Of a DNA stretch of 64,000 nucleotides, positions 17,552-25,865 are shown piece by piece. The DNA comes from Citricoccus zhacaiensis (GTDB lineage Bacteria > Actinomycetota > Actinomycetes > Actinomycetales > Micrococcaceae): positions 62,001 to 126,000 of the forward strand of contig NZ_BMLQ01000005.1 in NCBI RefSeq assembly GCF_014645315.1. Direction: 5' to 3'. Under the pieces are notes generated by a model that was not told the DNA's origin, ran no database searches, and saw only the letters and a list, made by a program, of their open reading frames with translations. Made by a program: the position numbers and the translations under genes. Numbering within the stretch: position 1 is the stretch's first letter; each line of letters begins with the position of its first letter.

Positions 17552-18421
17552 CTACAGCACCAACCCGGCCGAGAACAGCACCGCGTAGACCAGGCCGAGG
17601 ATCCCGGTCAGCTTCAGCACCGGGATGAGCTCCCGGCGCTCGGTGGACCGGACCATCGTGAGGGAGGGCTTCACAGCCACCGCGGCGGTCAGCAGCACGA
17701 GCCACAGCCAGGGGTGCTGCCCGGTGAAGAACAGCGGCAGCGCCACGGCCACGGCCAGCATCACCACGTAGGACCAGCGCGCGGGGGCGTCCCCGAGCCG
17801 GGCCGCCAGCGTCATCTTGCCGGTCTCGCGGTCGGTAGGGATGTCCCGGACGTTGTTGGCCATCAGCAGCGCGGTGGAGACCAGCCCGCAGCCCACCGCG
17901 CCCGCCCAGGCGGGCCCGGACAGCGCCAGCGCCTGGGTGTAGGTGGTGCCGAGCACCGCCACCAGCCCGAAGAAGATGAACACGAAGACCTCGCCCAGGC
18001 CCATGTACCCGTACGGCTTCTTGCCGCCCGTGTAGTACCAGGCGGCCGCGATGGCCAGCACCCCGACGGCGATCAGCCACCAGGTGCCGGCCCAGACCAC
18101 CAGGGCCAGGCCGGCGAGGGCGCCGAGGCCGAAGCAGGCGAACGCGGCGGCCTTGACGGTGCGGGCCGGTGCCGCCCCCGAGCCGGTCAGCCGCATCGGT
18201 CCCACGCGCTCGTCGTCGGTGCCGCGGATGCCGTCCGAGTAGTCGTTGGAGTAGTTCACCCCGACCTGCAGGGCCAGGGCGACCAGCAGCGCCAGCAGGG
18301 CCCGGCCCAGGTGGAAGCCGCCCAGGGCGTGGGCGGCGGCGGAGCCGATGAGCACGGGTGCGATCGCCATCGGCAGGGTGCGCAGGCGAGCGCCCTCGAT
18401 CCACTGGGCGGCTGTGGCCAT
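17552..18421 (-). CDS. menA: 1,4-dihydroxy-2-naphthoate polyprenyltransferase
   Basis: A 289-residue UbiA-superfamily membrane enzyme. The first Asp-rich motif is in NYSNDYSDGIRGTDD, and the second in NNVRDIPTDRETGKMTLA. It joins dihydroxynaphthoate with a polyprenyl diphosphate to give demethylmenaquinone. It starts 20 bp after menE stops, with GGAAGGA as ribosome site, so menE-menA are an operon. The polyprenyl donor is probably made by the synthase gene at 50.6 kb. Confidence 0.95.
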   Translation of the reverse strand: MATAAQWIEGARLRTLPMAIAPVLIGSAAAHALGGFHLGRALLALLVALALQVGVNYSNDYSDGIRGTDDERVGPMRLTGSGAAPARTVKAAAFACFGLGALAGLALVVWAGTWWLIAVGVLAIAAAWYYTGGKKPYGYMGLGEVFVFIFFGLVAVLGTTYTQALALSGPAWAGAVGCGLVSTALLMANNVRDIPTDRETGKMTLAARLGDAPARWSYVVMLAVAVALPLFFTGQHPWLWLVLLTAAVAVKPSLTMVRSTERRELIPVLKLTGILGLVYAVLFSAGLVL

Positions 18422-18441
18422 GGGGTGGTCCTTCCGGAACG

Positions 18442-19674
18442 TCAGGGGGTGGGGGTGAAGCGGGTCAGCAGTGCCTGCCGATCGGTCTTGCCATTTGGCA
18501 GCAGCGGCAGCTCATCGAGGACCAGCCAGTCCTTGGGGACCGCGGCCGGTCCCAGCTCGGCCCGGATCGCGTCCCGGGCGGCGGCCTCGCTGAAGGGATG
18601 GCCCACGACGCCGGCCCCCGGCCGGGCAGGTATCGGCGCCAGTGCGACGGCGGCACAGACGCGGTGGCCCCACTCGTCGTCGGGCACCCCGCCGGCGAAG
18701 GCGGCGTGGACCCCGGGGAGGGACTCCAGGACCTGCTGGATCCGGGCGGCGGAGACCTTGACCCCGCCGGTGTTGATCACATCATCCACGCGTCCGGTCA
18801 CGGAGAGCAGCTGCTGCCCGGGACGCCGCGGGTGCGGGGCCACGGTGCCGGTGTCCTCGGTCAGGAAGGACCCGGCGCCGAAGTGGGCGGCCGTGCGCTC
18901 CGGGTCGTCGAGGTAACCGGCGGCGACCATGGGGCCCGCCAGGCGAAGCCGCGGCACGTCCTCCCCGACGAGGTCGGCGGTGACGCCGTCCAGGGGGACG
19001 CCGTCGTACACGCAGCCCCCGCAGGTCTCGGACATGCCGTAGGTCAGGTGGATCCGCAGGTCGGCCTCCGCGGCGATCTCCCGGACCCGGTCCGGCAGGC
19101 GGGCACCCCCGATGAGGATCGCGTCGAAGGTGCGCAGGGCGTCCACGGCGGCCCCGGCGAAGCCCGCGCCCGAAGGGTTCGAGGCTCCGGGGCCGGCATC
19201 GGGCACCAGGAGGCGGGAGAGCATGGTGGGCACGAGGGACACGGCGCGGAAACCAGTGCCGCGCTCCATCCTGTCCACGGCCTCCACGAAGGACTGCGGT
19301 GTGAACGGGCCGGGGGCCATCGGGATTGGGGTGGTGCCGGCCGCGATGGAGCGGGAGAGCACGGCCAGTCCGGCCACGTAGTGCAGGCCCACGGCCAGCA
19401 GCCACTGGCCCTCGCCGCCGATCCGCCTGGCGGTCGCCGCGGCCGAGGCGGCCAGAGCCTCGCGCGTGAGCAGGGTCTGCTTGGGGGTCCCGGTGGAGCC
19501 GGAGGTGCGCACGACGGCGACCGTCCCCTTGGCACCGCCGCGCGACGGATCGGTGGCCTCGGGGCGGGGGAGCACCCGGCCGTCCGCGGTGAACTCCACC
19601 GGCGGCCCAGAGCCGTCCAGGGCGGCGGTCAGCGCACGCTGGGCGCGGTCGAGGTCGGCAGGGGTCACAGGCAC
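18442..19674 (-). CDS. menE: o-Succinylbenzoate-CoA ligase
   Basis: A 410-residue member of the AMP-binding (ANL) family. The P-loop-like VRTSGSTGTPKQTLLT is present, the A5 motif is GMSETCGGCVYDG, and the late GRVDDVINTGGVKVSAARI and PLLPNGKTDR complete the adenylation and C-terminal domains. It activates o-succinylbenzoate with ATP and CoA in menaquinone synthesis. It starts with GTG 19674, 6 nt after TAGACT. Slightly short for the family, but all core motifs are present. Confidence 0.93.
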   Translation of the reverse strand: MPVTPADLDRAQRALTAALDGSGPPVEFTADGRVLPRPEATDPSRGGAKGTVAVVRTSGSTGTPKQTLLTREALAASAAATARRIGGEGQWLLAVGLHYVAGLAVLSRSIAAGTTPIPMAPGPFTPQSFVEAVDRMERGTGFRAVSLVPTMLSRLLVPDAGPGASNPSGAGFAGAAVDALRTFDAILIGGARLPDRVREIAAEADLRIHLTYGMSETCGGCVYDGVPLDGVTADLVGEDVPRLRLAGPMVAAGYLDDPERTAAHFGAGSFLTEDTGTVAPHPRRPGQQLLSVTGRVDDVINTGGVKVSAARIQQVLESLPGVHAAFAGGVPDDEWGHRVCAAVALAPIPARPGAGVVGHPFSEAAARDAIRAELGPAAVPKDWLVLDELPLLPNGKTDRQALLTRFTPTP

Positions 19675-19680
19675 GGATCG

Positions 19681-19686
19681 AGTCTA
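19681..19686 (-). promoter_or_regulatory. -10 box TAGACT, leaderless promoter of menE-menA
   Basis: The minus strand reads TAGACT, then CGATCC, then GTG 19674. Confidence 0.55.
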
Positions 19687-19731
19687 GCCAGTGGCGGCGC
19701 GGTGTAACCCCGAGGGCATGGGGCACCACAC

Positions 19732-19737
19732 TAGGAT
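19732..19737 (+). promoter_or_regulatory. -10 box TAGGAT, leaderless promoter of the GNAT gene
   Basis: TAGGAT ends 6 nt before ATG 19744, in the divergent region with menE. Confidence 0.5.
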
Positions 19738-19743
19738 CGGTCC

Positions 19744-20349
19744 ATGATCACGCCCAGCCGCACCATAGGCCCGGTTGCGATGACCGGCCGACTCGTTGGC
19801 CTTGAACCCCTGACAGTGGACCATGCGCGGGGCTTGCGCACGGCTGTGTCAGACGGGCGGCAATGGGAGCTGTGGTACACGAATGTTCCCACTCCGGAGG
19901 GCATGGCGGCAGAGATCGACCGGAGGCTGGGCTTGCAGGAGACCGGCATGATGGTTCCCTATGCGACGCGGCGGCTGTCCGACGGTGTTCTCATCGGCAT
20001 GACGACGTTCCTGAACGTGGACCACAACATTCCCCGTCTGGAAATCGGAGCCACCTGGAATGCCGCTTCCGTCTCGGGCACGGGGACCAACGCCGAGTCA
20101 AAGCTCTTGATGATGACACAGGCCTTCGACGTGTGGGGAGTGGCCGCCGTCGAGTTCCGGACCGACTGGATGAACAACCCATCCCGCGGCGCCATCGAGC
20201 GGCTGGGCGCCAAGCTCGACGGAGTACTCCGCCAACAGGCCCAGCGCGACGGCTATGTTCGCGACACTGCCGTCTACTCTGTGGTTGCGGCCGAGTGGGC
20301 GGCGGTCAGGAAGGGCCTTGAATTTCGGGTCCGACGGCATGCGGGGTGA
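19744..20349 (+). CDS. GNAT family N-acetyltransferase (RimJ/RimL-like)
   Basis: A 201-residue acetyltransferase. LVGLEPLTVDHARGLRTA is the start of RimJ/RimL-type proteins. The core strand PRLEIGATWNAASVSGTGTNAESKLLMMTQAF is the acetyl-CoA-binding region, with a GTGTNAESK loop in place of the usual R/QGxGxA. FRTDWMNNPSRGAIERLGAKLDG matches the family end. It would transfer acetyl to an amino group of a protein or small molecule; target unknown. It is a lone gene between menE and menB and appears less GC-rich than its neighbours. Confidence 0.85.
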   Translation: MITPSRTIGPVAMTGRLVGLEPLTVDHARGLRTAVSDGRQWELWYTNVPTPEGMAAEIDRRLGLQETGMMVPYATRRLSDGVLIGMTTFLNVDHNIPRLEIGATWNAASVSGTGTNAESKLLMMTQAFDVWGVAAVEFRTDWMNNPSRGAIERLGAKLDGVLRQQAQRDGYVRDTAVYSVVAAEWAAVRKGLEFRVRRHAG

Positions 20350-20413
20350 TGTTGGACGGATCTGACGGATCCTTAAACGCACGTACGGAACGCACTTTGA
20401 GACGCTCGGCCGC

Positions 20414-21406
20414 TCAGAAGTAGTACGGAAAGTTGGACCAGTCCGGGTCCCGCTTCTGCAGGAACGCGTCCCGGCCCTCCACGGCCTCGTCCGTCATGTA
20501 GCCCATGCGGGTGGCCTCGCCGGCGAAGACCTGCTGACCGGCCATGCCGTCGTCCGCCATGTTGAAGGCGAACTTGAGCATCCGGATGGCCTGGGGGGAC
20601 TGGCGGTTGATGTCCGCGGCGTACTCGAGGGCCACCTCCTCGAGGCGCTCGTGGTCCACCGCTTCGTTGACTGCGCCCATCTGCACCATCTGCTCGGCGG
20701 AGTACTCGCGGCCAAGGAAGAAGATGGCCCGGGCATTCTTCTGGCCGGCGTGGCGGGCCAGCAGCTCGGAGCCGTAGCCGGCGTCGAAGGAACCCACCGT
20801 GGCGTCGGTCTGCTTGAACTTCCCGTGCTGCCGTGAGGCGATCGTCAGGTCGGCCACCACGTGCAGGGAGTGCCCGCCGCCGGCCGCCCAGCCGTTGACG
20901 ACGGCGATGACCGGCTTGGGCGTGGTCCGCATGAGCCGCTGGACCTCGAGGATATGCAGGCGGCCGGCGCGGGCCGGGTCCACGGTCTCGGCGGTGTCCC
21001 CCTCGGCGTAGCGGTAGCCGTCCCGGCCGCGGATGCGCTGATCGCCGCCGGAGCAGAACGAATGGCCGCCGTCCTTGGGGGAGGGGCCGTTGCCGGTGAG
21101 CAGGATGCAGCCGACGTCCGTGGTCATGCGGGCGTGGTCCAGCGCCCGGTAGAGCTCGTCCACGGTGCCGGGACGGAACGCGTTGCGGACCTCCGGGCGG
21201 TCGAAGGCGATGCGGACGGTCGGCAGGTCCCGCACGATCGCCCCGGAGGCGTCCCGCTCCACCTGGCGGTGGTAGGTGAGATCCTCGAAGTCGAAGCCGT
21301 TCACCACCCGCCAGTGCTGCGGGTCGAAGAGGTCCGACACCTTCTCCGGCAGAGCAGCTGCGGAGGTGGGATCGGTCGGGGTCTGGGGCGTCTGCTGTCC
21401 GTTCAC
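20414..21406 (-). CDS. menB: 1,4-dihydroxy-2-naphthoyl-CoA synthase
   Basis: A 330-residue crotonase-fold enzyme that cyclises o-succinylbenzoyl-CoA. VRIAFDRPEVRNAFRPGTVDEL, SFCSGGDQRIRG (oxyanion hole), VNGWAAGGGHSLHVVADLTIAS and TDATVGSFDAGYGS are MenB hallmarks, and the C terminus ends in DWSNFPYYF as in typical MenB. GTG 21406 lies 7 nt after a TAGACT box. A leaderless mRNA and a separate promoter from menE are implied. Confidence 0.96.
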   Translation of the reverse strand: MNGQQTPQTPTDPTSAAALPEKVSDLFDPQHWRVVNGFDFEDLTYHRQVERDASGAIVRDLPTVRIAFDRPEVRNAFRPGTVDELYRALDHARMTTDVGCILLTGNGPSPKDGGHSFCSGGDQRIRGRDGYRYAEGDTAETVDPARAGRLHILEVQRLMRTTPKPVIAVVNGWAAGGGHSLHVVADLTIASRQHGKFKQTDATVGSFDAGYGSELLARHAGQKNARAIFFLGREYSAEQMVQMGAVNEAVDHERLEEVALEYAADINRQSPQAIRMLKFAFNMADDGMAGQQVFAGEATRMGYMTDEAVEGRDAFLQKRDPDWSNFPYYF

Positions 21407-21413
21407 CCGGCCG

Positions 21414-21419
21414 AGTCTA
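21414..21419 (-). promoter_or_regulatory. -10 box TAGACT, leaderless promoter of menB
   Basis: The minus strand reads TAGACT, then CGGCCGG, then GTG 21406 (7 nt). Confidence 0.55.
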
Positions 21420-21449
21420 GCCAGACGGAGGCAGCCGGACCTCGCACAT

Positions 21450-21504
21450 GAGTCTGGACCTTTTCACGCGAGACGGGGGTCTCCGCGTGAAAAGGTCCAG
21501 ACTC
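21450..21504. repeat. Long perfect inverted repeat between menB and the MHS transporter gene
   Basis: Two 21-nt arms (21450-21470 and 21484-21504) are exact reverse complements. The 13-nt centre can pair further (AGAC/GTCT), so one hairpin of about 25 bp forms. It lies 20 bp after the transporter stop and 44 bp before the menB start. The arms contain TTTTCACGCG and its complement. There is no U-tract, so it may be a REP-like element or an RNA-processing/termination hairpin. Confidence 0.8.
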
Positions 21505-21524
21505 AACGGATCCCTGACCCAGCG

Positions 21525-23288
21525 TCAGGTAACGGGCGCACCAGCCCGGGCGCCGTCCTCGGGGTCCCCGGCTGTGTCGGCCCCAGCGACTCCGGCACCG
21601 GTTCCGTCCGTCTGCATGGCCACGCCGCCGGCGCCGGTGGCGGCGGCCTCGCGGGCCTCGGCGGCCAGGGTGAGCATCTGCTCCTCGTCCATGGTCCGCT
21701 GCTCGGGCTGGCGCCCCTCCTCGAGGGCCGTCTCGGCCGGGGAACCGGGGACCACGGCGGAACCGATGGAACCGGGGACCTCGGAGCCGCGCAGGGAGGC
21801 ACCGGCGGTCTCCCGCATGAACCAGGCGCAGACCAAGCCCACCGCGCAGGCGGCCATCATGTAGTACGCCGGGAACTGCACATCGCCCGTCACGCCGATG
21901 CCCCACTCGTTCACCAGGGCGGCGGTGCCGCCGAAGAGGGATGTGGCGATGTTGTAGGTGATCGCGAAGCCGGAGAACCGGGCCTGGGTGGGGAACATGG
22001 CCGGGAACGTCGCGGTGATCGTGGACAGCTGCGGGATGTACAGCAGGCCCAGCACAGCGAAGCCGAGGATCGCCAGTCCGAAGTTCATGCCCATCAGCAT
22101 GAACATCGGGATGGCCAGCAGGATCAGCCCGCCCAGGGAGAAGAACCAGGACGGCTTGCGCCCGTGCTGGTCCGAGAGGCCGCCGGCCCACGGCATCAGC
22201 GCCATCATGGCGATCTCGCCGATGAGGATGACCATCAGCCCGGCCGCGGCCGGCAGGCCGATCTGCTGCTCCAGATAGGTCGGCATGTAGGACAACAGCG
22301 TGTAGTTGACCACGTTCACCGAGATCACCAGCCCGGTCATCACCAGCATCGGCTTCCAGTGCTCGCGGAACAGCGCCGGCAACGACGGCGGCGCTGGAGT
22401 CTCGCTCGCCGGGGTGCCGTCCGCGGTGGCTAGGCCGGCCGAGGCGGCCGAAGCGGCCGATGCGGTGGGGGCGTCGGCCGGGGCACCGGCGTCGTGCGCG
22501 GTGTTCTCGGTGTGCCCGGAAGCCGAGCCGTTCATCTCCTCGTAGACCGGGGTGTCATCCAGCTTGGAGCGCAGGTAGAAGCCGATCAGGCCCATGGGGG
22601 CGGCCAGCAGGAAGGGCAGGCGCCAGCCCCAGGAGGACATCTGCTCGGGGGAGAGGAGGAGCTCCAGCAGCAGCATGATCGCCGTGCCCAGGGCGAAGCC
22701 GCCCAGGGTGCCGAACTCCAGGAACGAGCCGAGGAAGCCGCGGCGGCGGTCCGGGGCATACTCGGACATATAGGTGGCCGCACCGCCGTACTCGCCGCCG
22801 GTGGAGAAGCCCTGGACCATGCGCAGCACGATCAGCAGGACCGGGGCCAAGACGCCGACCTGTTCGAACGTCGGCAGCACGCCGATGAGGAACGTGGCAC
22901 CGGACATCATCAGGATGGTCAACGCGAGGATGCCCTTGCGGCCGATCCTGTCGCCCAGCGGACCCCAGACGAGGCCGCCGATCGGGCGGACCAGGAAGGA
23001 GATCGCAAACGTCGCCAGAGTCAGCAGCATGCCGCCCTCGCCCGGGAAGAAGTTCTGCGTGATGTAGGCGGTGGCCACCGCGTAGACGCCGTAGTCGTAC
23101 CACTCCGTCGCGTTGCCGAGGGCCGAGGCGGCCGTGGCCTTGCGGATGGCGGCGGCCGGGATCCTCTTCCGCGGTGGACGGGTCGGCCTGGAGAAGCGGT
23201 TGCGCCGCCGGGGCTGCCCGGACTGCAGGGCCGTCTGGGGTGAGCCAGAGGGGAGAACTACCGAGGGATGGGACTCTGTTTCAGACAC
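21525..23288 (-). CDS. MFS transporter of the metabolite:H+ symporter (MHS/ProP-like) family
   Basis: A 587-residue protein with 12 membrane helices. The N-terminal basic tail (~45 residues) precedes SALGNATEWYDYGVYAVAT, the MHS signature. GDRIGRKGILALTI is the inter-helix 2-3 motif and RMVQGFSTGGEYGGAATYMSE is typical of ProP/KgtP/ShiA carriers. The central loop carries an Ala-rich insert (~60 residues) and the C-terminal tail of ~90 residues is acidic and low in complexity, longer than usual. Substrate could be proline/betaine or a dicarboxylate; not decidable. A CRP-like site lies upstream at 23493. Confidence 0.9.
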   Translation of the reverse strand: MSETESHPSVVLPSGSPQTALQSGQPRRRNRFSRPTRPPRKRIPAAAIRKATAASALGNATEWYDYGVYAVATAYITQNFFPGEGGMLLTLATFAISFLVRPIGGLVWGPLGDRIGRKGILALTILMMSGATFLIGVLPTFEQVGVLAPVLLIVLRMVQGFSTGGEYGGAATYMSEYAPDRRRGFLGSFLEFGTLGGFALGTAIMLLLELLLSPEQMSSWGWRLPFLLAAPMGLIGFYLRSKLDDTPVYEEMNGSASGHTENTAHDAGAPADAPTASAASAASAGLATADGTPASETPAPPSLPALFREHWKPMLVMTGLVISVNVVNYTLLSYMPTYLEQQIGLPAAAGLMVILIGEIAMMALMPWAGGLSDQHGRKPSWFFSLGGLILLAIPMFMLMGMNFGLAILGFAVLGLLYIPQLSTITATFPAMFPTQARFSGFAITYNIATSLFGGTAALVNEWGIGVTGDVQFPAYYMMAACAVGLVCAWFMRETAGASLRGSEVPGSIGSAVVPGSPAETALEEGRQPEQRTMDEEQMLTLAAEAREAAATGAGGVAMQTDGTGAGVAGADTAGDPEDGARAGAPVT

Positions 23289-23492
23289 AGGTGATCTTCC
23301 TGGTGCGGTTCACCCCGCCAGGGGTGTTCCAGGGCCGATCGGGCGTGAGGCCCGGTCTCTCCCGGGGAGGGAGGACCAGGGGCGCCGGAGTCGAGTCCGG
23401 TGAGGACGGCCCCGGAATGCTGACCCGGAAGCCCACCTGGGATTGCAGACAATCGACCGTAGCCGAGTCGGTCGGGGGTAGGTCAAATCTGA

Positions 23493-23506
23493 GTGAGGTG
23501 CATCAC
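23493..23506. promoter_or_regulatory. CRP/GlxR-like site GTGA-GGTGCA-TCAC
   Basis: The half sites GTGA and TCAC with a 6-bp spacer match the core of the CRP/GlxR consensus. On the minus strand TTGACC (23481-23486) and TACGGT (23456-23461) follow as possible -35/-10 of the MHS transporter, although the spacer is 19 bp. It is also 51 bp upstream of the phosphatase gene. Confidence 0.4.
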
Positions 23507-23556
23507 GGCCGGCACCGGGGGCGGCAAAAGTGGCCGAGAGTGGCACAGTGGGATGC

Positions 23557-24291
23557 ATGAGCGAGGATGTCACGGGCCCCGTGACCTGGGAGGGGGCCGT
23601 CAACGCCCGCCGTGTCCTGGGCGGGATCTACCGGATGGGACGGCAGGAATGGCTGACGGATCACGGGTGGCAGCAACTGCGCCGGGACGGCGTGAGTACG
23701 GTGATCGATCTCCGCGGCGCACCCGAGCGCCAGCGCCGCCCCACCGATCCCGAGGTGTCCGAGGAGGCCCATGCCGGCATCGAGATCCTGCACCGCCCCG
23801 TGGAGGATCACACGCATGACGGTTATGAGGACTATCTGGCCCCCGCGCTGGCCGACGGGGCGCCCTATCCCAACCATCCGCAGTACTATCCGGCCACGCT
23901 CCGGTACTTCCCGGACCGTGTGGCCGCCGTGTTCACGGCCATCGCCGCCGCGCCCGGCTCGGTGGTGTTGCACTGCTCGGCCGGACGGGACCGGACCGGT
24001 CTGGTGGTCACCCTGCTGCTGTTGCTCGCCGGCCGCCGGGACCTGGTCGGACCCCAGTACGATGCCGGCGCTCGCGGCATCAACGAATGGCACCGCATCA
24101 GCCCCGTGCCCCATCCCCACGAGCGGCACCTCGACGGTACGGAGCTCGACGCGTTCCTCTCCGGCCGGATCGAGGCCTTGGAGGAGTTCGCCTCCTCGCT
24201 GCCCGATGCTGATGCCGTGGCTGATCTCCTGACCGCCCACGGCGTGACGCCCGCCGAGGTGGATGCGGTGCGAGCCAAACTGCGCGGCTGA
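23557..24291 (+). CDS. Tyrosine-specific protein phosphatase family protein
   Basis: A 244-residue protein. The phosphatase loop HCSAGRDRTG (CX5R) is intact, and VIDLRGAPERQRRP at residues ~50-65 is the typical upstream DLR motif of the MptpB/PTP-like family. It would dephosphorylate phospho-Tyr/Ser/Thr proteins or phosphoinositides; target unknown. ATG 23557 is chosen over GTG 23530, which adds nine unmatched residues. A weak CACAGT box lies 7 nt before ATG. It has no operon partner. Confidence 0.85.
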   Translation: MSEDVTGPVTWEGAVNARRVLGGIYRMGRQEWLTDHGWQQLRRDGVSTVIDLRGAPERQRRPTDPEVSEEAHAGIEILHRPVEDHTHDGYEDYLAPALADGAPYPNHPQYYPATLRYFPDRVAAVFTAIAAAPGSVVLHCSAGRDRTGLVVTLLLLLAGRRDLVGPQYDAGARGINEWHRISPVPHPHERHLDGTELDAFLSGRIEALEEFASSLPDADAVADLLTAHGVTPAEVDAVRAKLRG

Positions 24292-24311
24292 TTCTCCTAC
24301 TTGCCGTCGGA

Positions 24312-24350
24312 CCTACCGGGTATGCATACTGAGTGTGCATACCCGGTAGG
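24312..24350. promoter_or_regulatory. PadR-type operator palindrome
   Basis: Perfect 15-bp arms CCTACCGGGTATGCA / TGCATACCCGGTAGG with a 9-bp centre lie 62 bp before padR. The inner GTATGCA-N9-TGCATAC is the kind of dyad PadR repressors bind, so autoregulation of the padR-ABC-FtsX operon is expected. Confidence 0.8.
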
Positions 24351-24411
24351 CCATTGCGTGTGACGGCTCCGGCGTTCGACCCCCACGAGTTCGTTCAGTC
24401 CAGGAGAATCC

Positions 24412-25068
24412 ATGTCCGTCAAGCACAGCCTGCTGGCCCTGCTCACCCAGGGCCCGCGCTACGGGTACCACCTCCGCGCCGAGTTCGAGGAGCGGACGGG
24501 CAGCACCTGGCCGCTGAACATCGGTCAGGTCTACACCACGCTGGACCGGCTGGAGCGCGACGGTCTCATCGAGGACCAGGGCGACGACGGCGCGGGCCAC
24601 CGCATCTACGCCATCACCGAGGCCGGCCGTGCCGAGACCGAGGACTGGTTCGCCCAGCCCTCGCGCCCTTCGAACCCCCCGCGCAACGAGTTGGCCATCA
24701 AGCTCGCGATCGCCGTGACCACCCCGGGCGTGGACGTGGAACGCGTCATCCAGGCTCAGCGCTCGGCCACGCTTCGGGCCCTGCAGGACGTCACCCGGGC
24801 CAAACGGTCCACCGGCGGGGAATCGCGCCCGGCGGACCTGGCCGGCCTGCTCGTCCTGGAATCCCTCATCTTCACCGCGGAGGCGGAGATCCGCTGGCTC
24901 GACCACTGCGAGGCCGCCGTCTTGCGCGCCGCCCGCTCCGGCCAGCTGCCGGCGGTGCCGGCCGCAGTGTCAGCCCCCGCACCAGCCGCGATGCCTTCCC
25001 GGACCGCCGTCCCGACGACGGCCGGCACCTCGCGGCGCCACACCTCCTCCCAGCAGAAAGACCGGTGA
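24412..25068 (+). CDS. PadR family transcriptional regulator
   Basis: A 218-residue repressor. MSVKHSLLALLTQGPRYGYHLRAEFEE, then VYTTLDRLERDGLIEDQGDD and IYAITEAGRAETEDWF form the complete PadR winged helix (residues 1-90). The C-terminal Vir_act_alpha-C-like helical part is present and the last ~50 residues are Ala/Pro/Thr-rich. It begins 62 bp after a near-ideal palindrome and overlaps the ABC ATPase start by 4 bp (GTGA). It most likely represses this operon and is released by the exported compound. Confidence 0.92.
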   Translation: MSVKHSLLALLTQGPRYGYHLRAEFEERTGSTWPLNIGQVYTTLDRLERDGLIEDQGDDGAGHRIYAITEAGRAETEDWFAQPSRPSNPPRNELAIKLAIAVTTPGVDVERVIQAQRSATLRALQDVTRAKRSTGGESRPADLAGLLVLESLIFTAEAEIRWLDHCEAAVLRAARSGQLPAVPAAVSAPAPAAMPSRTAVPTTAGTSRRHTSSQQKDR

Positions 25069-25865
25069 CCGGCGTGGCACGGCACAGCATCCCCCAGCAT
25101 CCCCTGGAGCCGACGGTCCGCCCGGTCACGCAGGGCATGCCGCCCCGCCAGATCCTGGAACTCCACCAGGTCTCCAAGGTGTACGGCGACGGCATTACCG
25201 TGGTCGCGGCTCTCCGAGAGGTCGACCTCACGGTCAACGCCGGAGAGTTCGTGGCCGTCATGGGCCCCTCCGGCTCGGGCAAGTCCTCCCTCCTCGCCCT
25301 CGCCGGTGGACTGGACTCCACCAGTCAGGGGGAGATCTATGTCCGCGGCACCCCGCTGAGCGCGCTCTCGACGGCAGAGCGGGCCCGGCTGCGGCGCCGC
25401 GCCGTGGGCTACGTCTTCCAGGACTACAACCTCATCCCGACCCTCAATGCCACCGAGAACGTGTCCCTACCGCTCGAACTGGACGGCGTGAAGCCGGCCA
25501 AGGCGCAGCGTCAGGCCAAGGACGCCCTGCGCCAGGTCGGCATCGAGGATCTGGCAAACCGGTTCATCGACGAGCTCTCCGGCGGCCAGCAGCAGCGCGT
25601 CGCCATCGCCCGGGCCATCGTGGGGGACAAGGCGCTGATCCTCGCCGACGAACCCACCGGTGCCCTGGACTCCGTCACCGGCGAGGAGATCATGGCGGTG
25701 CTGCGCCGCCGCGCGGACGCCGGGGCCGGCGTCGTGCTCGTGACCCATGAGGCCCGGCATGCCGGCTGGGCGGACCGCGTGGTCTTCCTGCGGGACGGCC
25801 GCGTGGTGGACCAGGCCACCGCCCAGAACGATCCCCACTCCCTGCTCGCGGACCCTATCCGGTGA
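25065..25865 (+). CDS. ABC transporter ATP-binding protein (MacB/LolD-type exporter)
   Basis: A 266-residue ATPase. Walker A is GPSGSGKSS, the Q-loop follows in YVFQDYNLIPTLNATENVSLPLEL, the signature is LSGGQQQRVAIARA, and Walker B is LILADEPTGALDS with switch His in LVTHEARHA. The LNATENVSLPL segment is typical of the MacB/LolCDE class. GTG 25065 overlaps the padR stop. ATG 25138 is a possible shorter start. It overlaps the FtsX gene by 4 bp (GTGA). It energises export with the FtsX-like permease. Confidence 0.93.
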   Translation: MTGVARHSIPQHPLEPTVRPVTQGMPPRQILELHQVSKVYGDGITVVAALREVDLTVNAGEFVAVMGPSGSGKSSLLALAGGLDSTSQGEIYVRGTPLSALSTAERARLRRRAVGYVFQDYNLIPTLNATENVSLPLELDGVKPAKAQRQAKDALRQVGIEDLANRFIDELSGGQQQRVAIARAIVGDKALILADEPTGALDSVTGEEIMAVLRRRADAGAGVVLVTHEARHAGWADRVVFLRDGRVVDQATAQNDPHSLLADPIR

